Part shown: in pieces, positions 32,588 through 40,123 of the stretch
How the letters are laid out: each line of letters begins with the position of its first letter
How positions within the stretch are numbered: position 1 is the stretch's first letter
Origin: Planctomycetota bacterium
GTDB lineage: Bacteria; Planctomycetota; Planctomycetia; Gemmatales; Gemmataceae
Direction of reading: 5' to 3'
DNA length: 45,493 bases
Assembly: GCA_016873095.1 (NCBI GenBank)
Contig: VGYC01000038.1
Coordinates: 1 to 45,493, forward strand
Made by a program: the position numbers and the translations under genes
The notes under the pieces: model-generated
What the model saw: the letters and a program-made list of their open reading frames with translations, nothing else
Told to the model about the DNA's origin: nothing
Databases searched by the model: none

Positions 32588-33853
32588 ATGGGACCAGCAG
32601 TTGCGTGGAAAGTGTGCGGGACCTTGTTGACGCTGGGGCTTGCTTCCCCGCTGGCGCAGGCACGAGACGACGACTTCGCGGCGCTGCAGCGCATGATCCT
32701 GCCCGGCAAGGGGGATTCACGCTGGCTCGGTGTCGCCTGGCAGCCGGCCAGCAACATCTGGGCGGCGCGGCAGAAGGCGGCGCGCGAGGGCAAGCCCATC
32801 TTTCTTTGGTACATGGCCGGCGAACCGCTGGGCCCGTGCTGAGCGCAGGGCTACCTAGACGGCCGTGCTGCCGTCAATCGCGTCGCCGCCGACATCAACG
32901 ACAAGTGCATCAACATTCCCATCAACGGCCACATGCTCTCCTGGCTGGCGAAGACCGACGGCGTCGCCGGCGCGTTCATCAAGGCCAATCGCCATCCCTC
33001 CGGCGGCAACTGCTTCGTGCTCACCACGCCAGGCGGCAAGAAGCTGGCAGGCGGCAACGGCCCGCAAGGCGCCGAGCACGCGCTCAAGCTTGGCTTCGAA
33101 CAATGGCAAAAGCTCAGCGAAGCAGAACGCAAGAATCTGCCGCCCGGCCAGGAGATTCAGCCGCCCGAGGCGAAGCGCTGCGCGCCGCCACCGGGCGGGC
33201 TGATCGTGGCCACCTACGTCCGCAACCTGAAGCGCGATGCCGATGGCAAGCTGGCCCGCATCACCCGCGACGACATCAAGGACCGGAAACGCTATCCGGA
33301 CTGGAGCATGGTCTACACCGAGCCGGCGCGGTTCAACCTCTGGCTCACCGAGACGGAGTGGAAGTCGTTGCTCCCCGCCGGCGCCGACCGGGGCAAGGTC
33401 ATCGAGGTGCCGGAACCCATTCGTCGTCGCATCTTCTGCTACCACCTGGCCGACGGCACCTACGGCCTGCCGGGGCACTGGCAGCCGGCGCACATTCGCT
33501 CCGGCACGATGTCGCTGACCGTCGAAGAGACTTCGCCGCTCCTGCGTCTACGACTGCGCGGCGCCGCGCTGCTGGCCACGGATGCCGATCTCGCCAAAGC
33601 CCATCACGGCTACGACGTCAAGCTCGACGGCCTGCTGGAATACGACCCGGCCAAGAAGCGGTTCACGCGCTTCGACATCGCGGCCATCGGCGACTGCTGG
33701 GGCGGCGACTGGGAAGGCGGCCGCTTCAAGCGTCCCGGCCGAGCGCCGCTGGGCGTCGCCTTCCAGCTTGTTCCCGGCAATAGCGCGGTGGATCGCGTGC
33801 CGCCGCTGGTGCACATGGACCGAAAACAGGTGTACGACGCCTACTTTCGATAG
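32588..33853 (+). CDS. exported thioredoxin-like selenoprotein, in-frame TGA read as selenocysteine (candidate)
   Basis: ATG 32588 (GGGGG upstream) opens a frame with a signal peptide (CGTLLTLGLASPLAQA) and the thioredoxin-like strand GKPIFLWYMAGEPLGPC. TGA 32840-32842 comes directly after this cysteine. The same frame then runs on to TAG 33851-33853, giving 421 residues with Cys84-Sec85. AQGYLDGRAAVNRVAADIND and VAGAFIKANRHPSGGNCFVL follow naturally as the rest of the thioredoxin-like domain. The GPC-[TGA] site occupies the position of the CGPC motif, whose first cysteine is leucine here. The rest (TYVRNLKRDADGKLARITRD, WLTETEWKSLLPAG) is a second, unrecognised region with PEPIRRRIFCYHLADGTYGL, and ends FQLVPGNSAVDRVPPLVHMD. 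A hairpin follows TGA at the expected distance. Expected location: periplasm. Confidence 0.75.
32858..32875 (+). promoter_or_regulatory. candidate bacterial SECIS element for the thioredoxin-like gene
   Basis: GACGGC (32858-32863) and GCCGTC (32870-32875) form a perfect six-base-pair stem around the loop CGTGCT (32864-32869). The loop begins 21 bases after TGA 32840-32842 and has G at its second position, followed by T. Both the distance and the loop G fit the bacterial SECIS model. The stem is shorter than at 25895-25932, and such hairpins are not rare in GC-rich DNA. Confidence 0.6.
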
Positions 33854-33900
33854 CGAAATGATCGTTGCGTAAGTCCGTGAGCAGTCGCCAGCAAGAAATG

Positions 33901-33924
33901 CGTGGCTCCTGCCCAGCCGTGGAG
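33901..33924. repeat. fragment of the dispersed palindromic repeat (left arm)
   Basis: The stretch beginning CGTGGCTCCTGCCCAGCCGT resembles the left arm of the repeat seen at 39256, with two substitutions. No matching right arm follows. It lies between the second selenoprotein candidate and the DUF1501 gene. Confidence 0.45.
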
Positions 33925-33963
33925 CAGAGCCCGATCTTCTTTGTTCGCGCCAGCATTGAAGTA

Positions 33964-33981
33964 TGGTAGAATTCTCTACCA
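33964..33981. promoter_or_regulatory. perfect palindrome upstream of the DUF1501 gene
   Basis: TGGTAGA and TCTACCA are perfect seven-base inverted arms around ATTC, 15 bases before the GTG start and just ahead of the ribosome binding site GGAGG (33987-33991). It is AT-richer than its surroundings. The shape and place suggest an operator for a dimeric regulator, or an element of the 5' leader. Confidence 0.5.
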
Positions 33982-33995
33982 AATATGGAGGCTAC

Positions 33996-35402
33996 GTGTT
34001 GATCATCCACGATGCTGCCACGAGGCTGTGCGATCAGCTGACGAGACGCGATTGGCTGCACATTGGCGGACTGGCGGCACTCGGTCTGACAGCACCGCTG
34101 CTGTCGCAAGCGCGCGGCCAAACGCGCGGATCGCCAGGGCGGGCCGGGTCGTTCGGCAAGGCGCGGTCCTGCATCATCGTGGGATTGACAGGCGGGCCGC
34201 CACAGCACGAGACGTGGGATCCGAAGCCGGAGGCCCCGGAGGAGATTCGGGGACCGTTTCGCCCGATCGCGAGTTCCGTTCCGGGGCTGCAGGTCTGCGA
34301 GTTGATGCCGCGGGTTGCCCAGCAAGCGCATGAGTTCGCGGTGTTGCGGGCCGTGTCGACGCGTGACAACGCCCATTCCTCGAGCGGCTATTACATGCTG
34401 ACGGGCGTGGCGCATGTGCCGCCGAACGCCGAGAGCGTGCGGCCCGGCGCCCCCAACAACTGGCCGAGCTTGGCGGCGCTGGTCAATCGGCTCAAGTCGC
34501 TGCCCGGAGGCATGCCCGCTTCGGTGGTGCTGCCCGAGCACATCTGGAACGATGGCAACATTCCGTGGCCCGGCCAGGATGCCGGCTTTCTCGGCCGCGC
34601 CGCCGATCCATGGCTCGTGCATTGCGATCCGTCGGCGGCGAACTTTCAGATCCCGACCGTCGCGATGCCGCCCGAGATGACGCCGCTGCGCTTCGATGAA
34701 CGCCGCTCGCTCCTGGAGCAGGTCAACCGACATCTCGCTGGACTCGAGCGGAGTTCCGCAGCGGTGAACTACGGTCATCAGTTCCGGCAGGCTGTCGACA
34801 TGATGCGGACCGGCAACGTGCGCCGGGCCTTCGACCTGCAGCAGGAACCGGCGGCCCTGCGTGATCGTTACGGTCGATCGCGCTATGCGCAGAGCGTGCT
34901 GCTGGCGCGGCGGCTGGCCGAAGCCGGCATCTCCCTGGTCCAGATCAACTGGACACGGATGGGGCCAAATCTGCCGAACCAGGGCGGCTGGGACACGCAT
35001 GAAAAGAACGCCGAATCGCTGCGCGGCCACCTGATGCCGCTCCTGGATCGCGCAGTCAGCGCCCTGATCGAGGACCTCGCGGAGCGCGGCCTGCTCGAGG
35101 AGACACTGGTCGTGTGGATGGGCGAATTCGGCCGCACTCCGCGGCACAACGCCAACGGCGGGCGCGATCACTGGGGCTCGGTCTTCTCGCTGGCGCTGGC
35201 CGGAGGCGGCGTCCGCGGCGGTGTCGTCCATGGCGCGTCGGATCGCATCGGCGGCTACCCGCGTGAAGGAATGGTCACGCCGCAAGACCTCACGGCGACC
35301 ATTCTCCACCTGCTCGGCATCGCGCCGGGGACCGAAGTCCACGACTCCCTCGGCCGCCCCTTCGTCGCGAGCCGCGGCGAGGTGATCCGGCAAATCGTGT
35401 AG
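33996..35402 (+). CDS. DUF1501 domain protein with Tat signal
   Basis: This 468-residue protein begins with a twin-arginine signal (LTRRDWLHIGGLAALGLTAP). The DUF1501 domain of the alkaline-phosphatase-like superfamily follows: KARSCIIVGLTGGPPQHETW, NAHSSSGYYMLTGVAH, NNWPSLAALVNRLKSLPGG, NQGGWDTHEKNAESL and VVWMGEFGRTPRHNANGGRD with HWGSVFSLALAGGGVRGGVV. Many planctomycete genomes encode dozens; they are probably sulfatase-like exported hydrolases, often next to a DUF1549/DUF1553 cytochrome gene, which is missing here. GGAGG (33987-33991) stands four bases before GTG 33996 and seven before TTG 33999; both are possible starts. Confidence 0.88.
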   Translation: MLIIHDAATRLCDQLTRRDWLHIGGLAALGLTAPLLSQARGQTRGSPGRAGSFGKARSCIIVGLTGGPPQHETWDPKPEAPEEIRGPFRPIASSVPGLQVCELMPRVAQQAHEFAVLRAVSTRDNAHSSSGYYMLTGVAHVPPNAESVRPGAPNNWPSLAALVNRLKSLPGGMPASVVLPEHIWNDGNIPWPGQDAGFLGRAADPWLVHCDPSAANFQIPTVAMPPEMTPLRFDERRSLLEQVNRHLAGLERSSAAVNYGHQFRQAVDMMRTGNVRRAFDLQQEPAALRDRYGRSRYAQSVLLARRLAEAGISLVQINWTRMGPNLPNQGGWDTHEKNAESLRGHLMPLLDRAVSALIEDLAERGLLEETLVVWMGEFGRTPRHNANGGRDHWGSVFSLALAGGGVRGGVVHGASDRIGGYPREGMVTPQDLTATILHLLGIAPGTEVHDSLGRPFVASRGEVIRQIV

Positions 35403-35678
35403 AGACTGGCGCATTCGAGCTGGCGACGCCTGGCTGAAGGTACAGACAAAGCATGATGCAACTCATCGGTTTGCTGCTCTTGTCGATTATCGCGGTCTTC
35501 CCGCCGGGCCCCTGAGCGAGTCACAAGTGGCCTGGATCGCCGAACAACTGCGGCACGCACCATGCCGTCAAGGCTACGAGCGTGCGCAAGGCTTTCCAGC
35601 ATGCCCCGCCATCCATAACCTGATACGGATGTGTGAGGAGTTTTCTGCTGAGAATAGAACACCGAAGGAGATAGCACC
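35403..35678. other. 276-base gap between DUF1501 and thiol peroxidase genes
   Basis: A very short open frame starts at 35453 with a hydrophobic stretch (MMQLIGLLLLSIIAVF) and stops at TGA 35513-35515. The frame beside it reads SESQVAWIAEQLRHAPC with no proper start. Neither looks like a complete gene, so I leave this gap unassigned; it may hold a decayed small gene and the promoter for tpx. Confidence 0.4.
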
Positions 35679-36203
35679 ATGGAGAAGCGCGCCAACGCCG
35701 TCACGTTCAAGGGCAGCCCGCTGACGTTGATCGGCCCGCAGCTGAAGGCCGGGGACCAGGCCCCTGATTTCGCCGTTGTCAACGGCAGCCTGGAAGTCGT
35801 CAACATCGGCAAGACCCCCGCCAAGGCCCGCATGTTCAGCGTCGTCCCCTCGCTCGATACCCCGGTGTGCAGCGAGCAGACGAAGCGCTTTGACAAGGAG
35901 ATCTCTGCCTTGAAGGACAAGGTCGCTGTCTACACCGTCAGCCTGGACATGCCGTTCGCGCAGAAGCGCTTCTGCACTGCGGAGAACATTGCTTCCGTCC
36001 AGTCGCTGTCGGACATTCATAACGGCTCGTTCGGCAAGAGCTACGGGGTCCTGATCGAGGGGCTGCCGATCCCGCTACTGTCGCGAGCGATCTTTGTCGT
36101 GGACAAGGGTGGCAAGATCACCTACTGCGAGTACGTCCCCGAAGTCGCGCAGCACCCCAATTACGACAAGGCCATCGAAGCGCTGAAGGCGGTCGCGGGC
36201 TAG
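35679..36203 (+). CDS. tpx: thiol peroxidase (atypical 2-Cys peroxiredoxin)
   Basis: This 174-residue Tpx-type peroxiredoxin reduces H2O2 and organic peroxides using thioredoxin. The peroxidatic Cys64 sits in PSLDTPVCSEQTKRF and the resolving Cys99 in QKRFCTAENI, both with the Tpx spacing. VTFKGSPLTLIGPQLKAGD at the N-terminus and LLSRAIFVVDKGGKITYCEY match. A strong AAGGAGAT lies seven bases before ATG 35679. It directly precedes the sarcosine oxidase alpha gene (187 bases), which fits removal of its H2O2 product, although a hairpin at 36215-36247 lies between. Confidence 0.93.
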   Translation: MEKRANAVTFKGSPLTLIGPQLKAGDQAPDFAVVNGSLEVVNIGKTPAKARMFSVVPSLDTPVCSEQTKRFDKEISALKDKVAVYTVSLDMPFAQKRFCTAENIASVQSLSDIHNGSFGKSYGVLIEGLPIPLLSRAIFVVDKGGKITYCEYVPEVAQHPNYDKAIEALKAVAG

Positions 36204-36214
36204 GGACCTTGTTG

Positions 36215-36247
36215 GTAGGCGAGGCTGCAGTTGGCAGCGTCGCCTAC
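36215..36247. terminator. long hairpin after tpx, possible terminator or repeat
   Basis: GTAGGCGA (36215-36222) pairs with TCGCCTAC (36240-36247), and GCTGC (36224-36228) with GCAGC (36234-36238) around AGTTG, with a single G-G mismatch. It begins 11 bases after the tpx stop. There is no T-run, so factor-independent termination is uncertain. Confidence 0.5.
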
Positions 36248-36304
36248 GCACGTTGCCCGATTTCTAATCTGGAATCCAAGTTACGAAGGTGAAGTCGGAA
36301 TCTC

Positions 36305-36373
36305 GGGAGGGCGAGGCTCCCGCCGAGCCGTGAACAGTCATCGACTTCCGGCCGGGCAGGAGTCGCGCCTTCC
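36305..36373. repeat. dispersed palindromic repeat, copy 3
   Basis: The left arm is GGGAGGGCGAGGCTCCCGCC and the right arm has GGCCGGGCAGGAGTCGCGCC. It lies in the gap between tpx and the sarcosine oxidase alpha gene, ending 17 bases before the latter's ATG, so it would lie in its leader. Confidence 0.75.
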
Positions 36374-36390
36374 GATCATGGCGAGCCGAA

Positions 36391-39231
36391 ATGTCGGAGG
36401 GGCCGCGGCTGAGCGTGTTCACATTTGAGGGGCGTGAGATTGCCGCGCTCGCGGGGCAAAGCATAGCCGCCGCGCTGTACGCTGCCGGGGTGCGCGTGTT
36501 CTCGCGCAGCTTCAAGTATCATCGGCCGCGCGGCTTGCTGTGTGTCGCCGGCGATTGCCCGAATTGCCTGATGCGAGTCGATGGCGTGCCCAATGTCCGG
36601 ACCTGCATTGAGCCGGTACGCGGCGGCCAGACCGTCGAGCGGCAAAACGCCTGGCCCTCGCTGGATTTCGATATTCTGCGCACCTTCGATCGCCTGGACC
36701 GTTTTCTTCCGGTCGGCTTCTATTACCGACAATTCCACAAGCCGCGCTGGCTGTGGCCGCTCGTCGAGCCATTGATCCGCCGAGTTGCCGGCCTCGGCCG
36801 CATCGATGTCCATGCCACGCCGGACGTTGACAGCGAGGTGACGTTCCTGTCGGCCGACGTCTGCGTGATCGGCGGCGGCCCGGCGGGGCTGGCGGCAGCC
36901 CAGACCGCAGCACACGCCGGCGCCCAGGTCGTACTCATCGATCGCCAGCCGCGTCTCGGCGGCCATCTGCTGTTTGCAGATGGCGACGGCGCGGGCCTGG
37001 AGAAATCTCTGGCCGCCATCGGCAAGCTCCCCGGCTTGCAGACGTTGACGGATGCCTTCGCCTTCGGGATCTACGAGGGCAATCTGGTGGGCGCCTTCCA
37101 GGGCCATCGCCTCCTGAAGATTCGCGCCGCGCAGATTGTCGTCTGCACCGGGGCCCGGCAACGGCCGTTTCTTTTTCACAACAACGATCTCCCGGGCATC
37201 TTCCTGGGTGACGGCGTCTTGCGACTGGCACGGTGCCACGGCGTTCTCGCCGGGCAGCGCGCCGTCGTCGCCACCGACAACGACGAGGGCGCCAGCCTGG
37301 CCCGGCAACTGGACGAACTGGGCATCGAGGTCGTCGGCCTGGTCGATTCGCGTCGGGATGTGCCGGCGGACAACGGTCGCTGGCCGGTGTTCCCCGGCAG
37401 CCGGATTGTCGCGGCCCGTGGCAGCAAACGGCTGCGTCGCGTCAAGATCGGACCGGTCGAAGACGATGGCACAGTCTTGCGGTCAACGCTGGCCTGCGAT
37501 CTGCTGTGTCTGGCGTCGTTGCGCGTCCCGGCCCATGAGTTGCTGCTGCAAGCGGGAGCGCGCTTCGTCCGGGCGGATGGCGAATGGCGGCTCGACAAGA
37601 CGCCGGCCGGCCTGTTCGCGGCCGGCTCGGTTGCCGGGACTGCCGAACTGGATGGGGCGATCCTGGAAGGGCGCGACGCCGGTGCTCGGGCAACCGCGGC
37701 TCTCGGCTTCCCGTCCGCGGCTGATTTCCGGCCGGCGCTGCTGGATGAGACATTGGGCGAGCCGCACGCCGGTCAGCGACGGGCCGCGGCGCCGCTCGGT
37801 CCGCCGGCCGACAAGAATCGCAAGGCCTTCGTGTGCCTGTGCGACGACATGACCGACAAGGACCTGTATCGCGCCGTCGAAGAGGGCTTCGATCATATCG
37901 AAACGTTGAAGCGCTATGCCACGGTCGGCATGGGCCCATGCCAGGGCAAGGTGTGCGGCCTGACTTCCAGCGAAGTTTGCGCTCGCGCCACGGGCAGGGA
38001 CGTGAATGCCGTTGGCGTGACGACGAGCCGGCCGCCGGCGGTGCCTGTCGAGCTGCGCGTGCTGGCCGCCGAGCGCCGTCATCAGCCGGTGCGGCGGACG
38101 CCGTTGCATCACTGGCACGAGGCTACCGGCGCGCGCTGGCTGGATGCGGGCGCGTGGAAACGGCCGGAGAGCTACGGCGACCCGGCCGGCGAGGTTCGCG
38201 CGGTGCGCTCGCAAGTGGGGCTCATCGACGTGAGCACACTGGGCAAGATCGAGGTGCGCGGGCCGCAGGCCGTCGAGTTGCTCGAGCGTGTGTACGTCAA
38301 CACCTTTGCTGATCTGAAGATCGGCCGCACGCGCTATGGCCTCATCTGCACCGAGGAAGGCATCCTCTGGGACGACGGCGCTGTCGCGCGGCTTGGGCCG
38401 GATCGGTTTTACCTGACGGCCACGACCGGCAACGCCGAGGCAGTCTACCGCTGGTTGCTGATGTGGCGCGATACCTGGCGGCTGGATGTTGCGGTGCAGA
38501 ACCAGACAGCGGCGCTGGCCGCGATGAATCTCGCCGGCCCGCTGGCGCGCGATGTGCTCGCGCCCTTGAGCGACATCGACATCGGCGCGGGGGCGTTCCC
38601 CTATCTCGGCTGCCGCGAAGGGCGCGTTGCTGGAACGCCGTGCTTGCTGATGCGCCTCGGCTTCGTCGGTGAACTGGGCTATGAGATTCACTGTCCCAGT
38701 GCCCTGGCATGGTCGCTGTGGCAGCGCTTGTACGAGGCCGGCAGCCCATACGGCTTGCGACCCTTTGGCGTCGAGGCTCAACGCATGCTGCGTCTGGAGA
38801 AGGGGCACATCATCGTCGGTCAGGACACCGATGCCTTAAGCACGCCGCTGGAGGCCGGTCTCGAGGGGCTTGTCAAGTTCGCCAAGCCGGCGTTCCACGG
38901 CAAGGAACCGTTGCTCTTCTTACGCCGGCGCGGCGCCCGCATGGCGCTGGTCGGCTTTCAACTGGCTGACGAGCGGCTGCCGCTGGAAGCCCGGGACTGG
39001 ATGACCGGCTGGGAGGGTTGCCAGGTTGTCGAGAACGGCATGCCGGTGGGACGGGTCACCAGTTTCCGTTTCAGTCCGACATTGAATCAGTACATAGGCC
39101 TGGGCTGGGTGCCGGTGCACTGCGCCGACGAGGGCAGCCGCTTTCACGTGCGCTGGAACAATCTCGACGCGGCCGCTGAGGTCGTGCCGACGCCGTTCTA
39201 CGATCCAGCCGGGCTACGACTGCGAAGCTAG
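36391..39231 (+). CDS. soxA: sarcosine oxidase alpha subunit-like protein with added Fe-S sites
   Basis: This 946-residue protein has the architecture of heterotetrameric sarcosine oxidase alpha. A 2Fe-2S ferredoxin-like N-terminus holds four cysteines as C51-x4-C56-x2-C59-x12-C72. An NAD/FAD-binding domain starts at VCVIGGGPAGLAAAQTAAHA (about 158). A second domain carries FVCLCDD and GPCQGKVC (Cys482, Cys484, Cys517, Cys522), a BFD-like Fe-S or zinc set absent from classical sarcosine oxidase. A C-terminal glycine-cleavage-T/GcvT domain begins near 560 (ALPLHHWHEATGAR-like, GYEIHC, GMEAQRMLRLEKGHI-like). The substrate could be sarcosine or a related methylated amine or amino acid, with a tetrahydrofolate-linked methyl transfer. 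The gamma subunit follows at 39390. Confidence 0.85.
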   Translation: MSEGPRLSVFTFEGREIAALAGQSIAAALYAAGVRVFSRSFKYHRPRGLLCVAGDCPNCLMRVDGVPNVRTCIEPVRGGQTVERQNAWPSLDFDILRTFDRLDRFLPVGFYYRQFHKPRWLWPLVEPLIRRVAGLGRIDVHATPDVDSEVTFLSADVCVIGGGPAGLAAAQTAAHAGAQVVLIDRQPRLGGHLLFADGDGAGLEKSLAAIGKLPGLQTLTDAFAFGIYEGNLVGAFQGHRLLKIRAAQIVVCTGARQRPFLFHNNDLPGIFLGDGVLRLARCHGVLAGQRAVVATDNDEGASLARQLDELGIEVVGLVDSRRDVPADNGRWPVFPGSRIVAARGSKRLRRVKIGPVEDDGTVLRSTLACDLLCLASLRVPAHELLLQAGARFVRADGEWRLDKTPAGLFAAGSVAGTAELDGAILEGRDAGARATAALGFPSAADFRPALLDETLGEPHAGQRRAAAPLGPPADKNRKAFVCLCDDMTDKDLYRAVEEGFDHIETLKRYATVGMGPCQGKVCGLTSSEVCARATGRDVNAVGVTTSRPPAVPVELRVLAAERRHQPVRRTPLHHWHEATGARWLDAGAWKRPESYGDPAGEVRAVRSQVGLIDVSTLGKIEVRGPQAVELLERVYVNTFADLKIGRTRYGLICTEEGILWDDGAVARLGPDRFYLTATTGNAEAVYRWLLMWRDTWRLDVAVQNQTAALAAMNLAGPLARDVLAPLSDIDIGAGAFPYLGCREGRVAGTPCLLMRLGFVGELGYEIHCPSALAWSLWQRLYEAGSPYGLRPFGVEAQRMLRLEKGHIIVGQDTDALSTPLEAGLEGLVKFAKPAFHGKEPLLFLRRRGARMALVGFQLADERLPLEARDWMTGWEGCQVVENGMPVGRVTSFRFSPTLNQYIGLGWVPVHCADEGSRFHVRWNNLDAAAEVVPTPFYDPAGLRLRS

Positions 39232-39255
39232 ATGATTGTTGACAGCGGTCCATGA

Positions 39256-39326
39256 GGGAGGGCGAGGCTCCTGCCGAGCCGGACAATAACCAAAGGTTTG
39301 CGGCTCGGCAGGAGCCTCGCCCTCCC
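39256..39326. repeat. dispersed palindromic repeat, copy 4 (best preserved)
   Basis: Arms 39256-39281 and 39301-39326 are perfectly complementary over 26 bases, around a 19-base loop. It lies between the alpha and gamma subunit genes of sarcosine oxidase, so it could affect their relative expression. It creates the false protein start with MREGEAPAEP that runs into the gamma gene. Confidence 0.92.
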
Positions 39327-39389
39327 GGGATTTTGCAGCTTCGTGGCCCGGCGCGAGCCTGGCTCGCCTGGACCTCCCGAGATTCGGTG

Positions 39390-40079
39390 ATGAAGATGAC
39401 AGATGAGGCTCCACTGGCGCGATCGCCCCTGCACGTCTGGCAAGAAGCTCACGGCGCGCGCTTTGGCGAGCGCCATGGATGGCGGCTTGCGGAATCGTTC
39501 GCGGCCCAGCGCTCGGACCTGTTGCTGGTCGATGTCACGCCATTCGCAAAGCTGGCTTTCACCGGCTACGAGATTCTGGACCTCTCTCACACGCATTTTC
39601 CCGACCCGCAGCCAGGGCGGGTTGTCGCCGTTTCCGGGGCGAAGCCGGGCTGGCTGTGCCACCAGTCAGACGAGCAGTTGCTCTTTCTGTCCACGCGGCT
39701 AGAAGCGGAAGGGTTCGCGAGTTTTCGCTTGCCCGGACAGCCGGAGCACAAGCGCATCACGACGTGGGACATGACGTCGGCATACGCCGGTTTCCTGCTG
39801 ATCGGCAGCGACGTCAGCGACGTCGCCAGGCTCCTCGGCGGCCATCTCAACCTGGGCAGCAGTCCGTCGATCCTGTCGCCGGGTAGCTGTGTCGAGACTG
39901 GATTCTACGGCGTCCCCTGCCTGCTGGCGCGAGCGCCGGACGACCGGCCTGTCGTCGGCATGTGGGTCGCCTGGGACGTTGCCGAATACGTCTGGGACCG
40001 ACTGCTGCAGATTGGCGCGGCGCATGGCCTGGCGGCGGCAGGGGGCGATGTGCTGCGTGAATTCGGCTGGCAAGCATGA
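39390..40079 (+). CDS. soxG: sarcosine oxidase gamma subunit-like protein
   Basis: This 229-residue protein has SARSPLHVWQEAHGARFGER-like opening text (SPLHVWQEAHGARFGERHGW), RSDLLLVDVTPFAKLAFTGY, RITTWDMTSAYAGFLLIGSD, LLGGHLNLGSSPSILSPGSC and WVAWDVAEYVWDRLLQIGA. It looks like the GcvT-like gamma subunit of heterotetrameric sarcosine oxidase, which contacts the beta subunit and is of normal length (about 200). ATG 39390 is chosen since the frame upstream comes from the palindromic repeat; ATG 39396 is another candidate. The alpha gene ends 158 bases before. No delta subunit (soxD) is seen in this window. Confidence 0.75.
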   Translation: MKMTDEAPLARSPLHVWQEAHGARFGERHGWRLAESFAAQRSDLLLVDVTPFAKLAFTGYEILDLSHTHFPDPQPGRVVAVSGAKPGWLCHQSDEQLLFLSTRLEAEGFASFRLPGQPEHKRITTWDMTSAYAGFLLIGSDVSDVARLLGGHLNLGSSPSILSPGSCVETGFYGVPCLLARAPDDRPVVGMWVAWDVAEYVWDRLLQIGAAHGLAAAGGDVLREFGWQA

Positions 40080-40123
40080 CATCGCGCTTGTAATTCAATG
40101 TCACGAAGGTTAAACTCCAAGTC

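Noticed and set aside
35453-35724. A third TGA-containing gene, with TGA at 35513-35515
   Set aside because: The residues after the TGA in that frame look non-coding, there is no cysteine-based redox motif at the site, and the frame soon stops again.
35679-36203. Selenocysteine in the thiol peroxidase
   Set aside because: Some Tpx proteins have Sec at the peroxidatic position, but here codon 64 is a normal cysteine codon.
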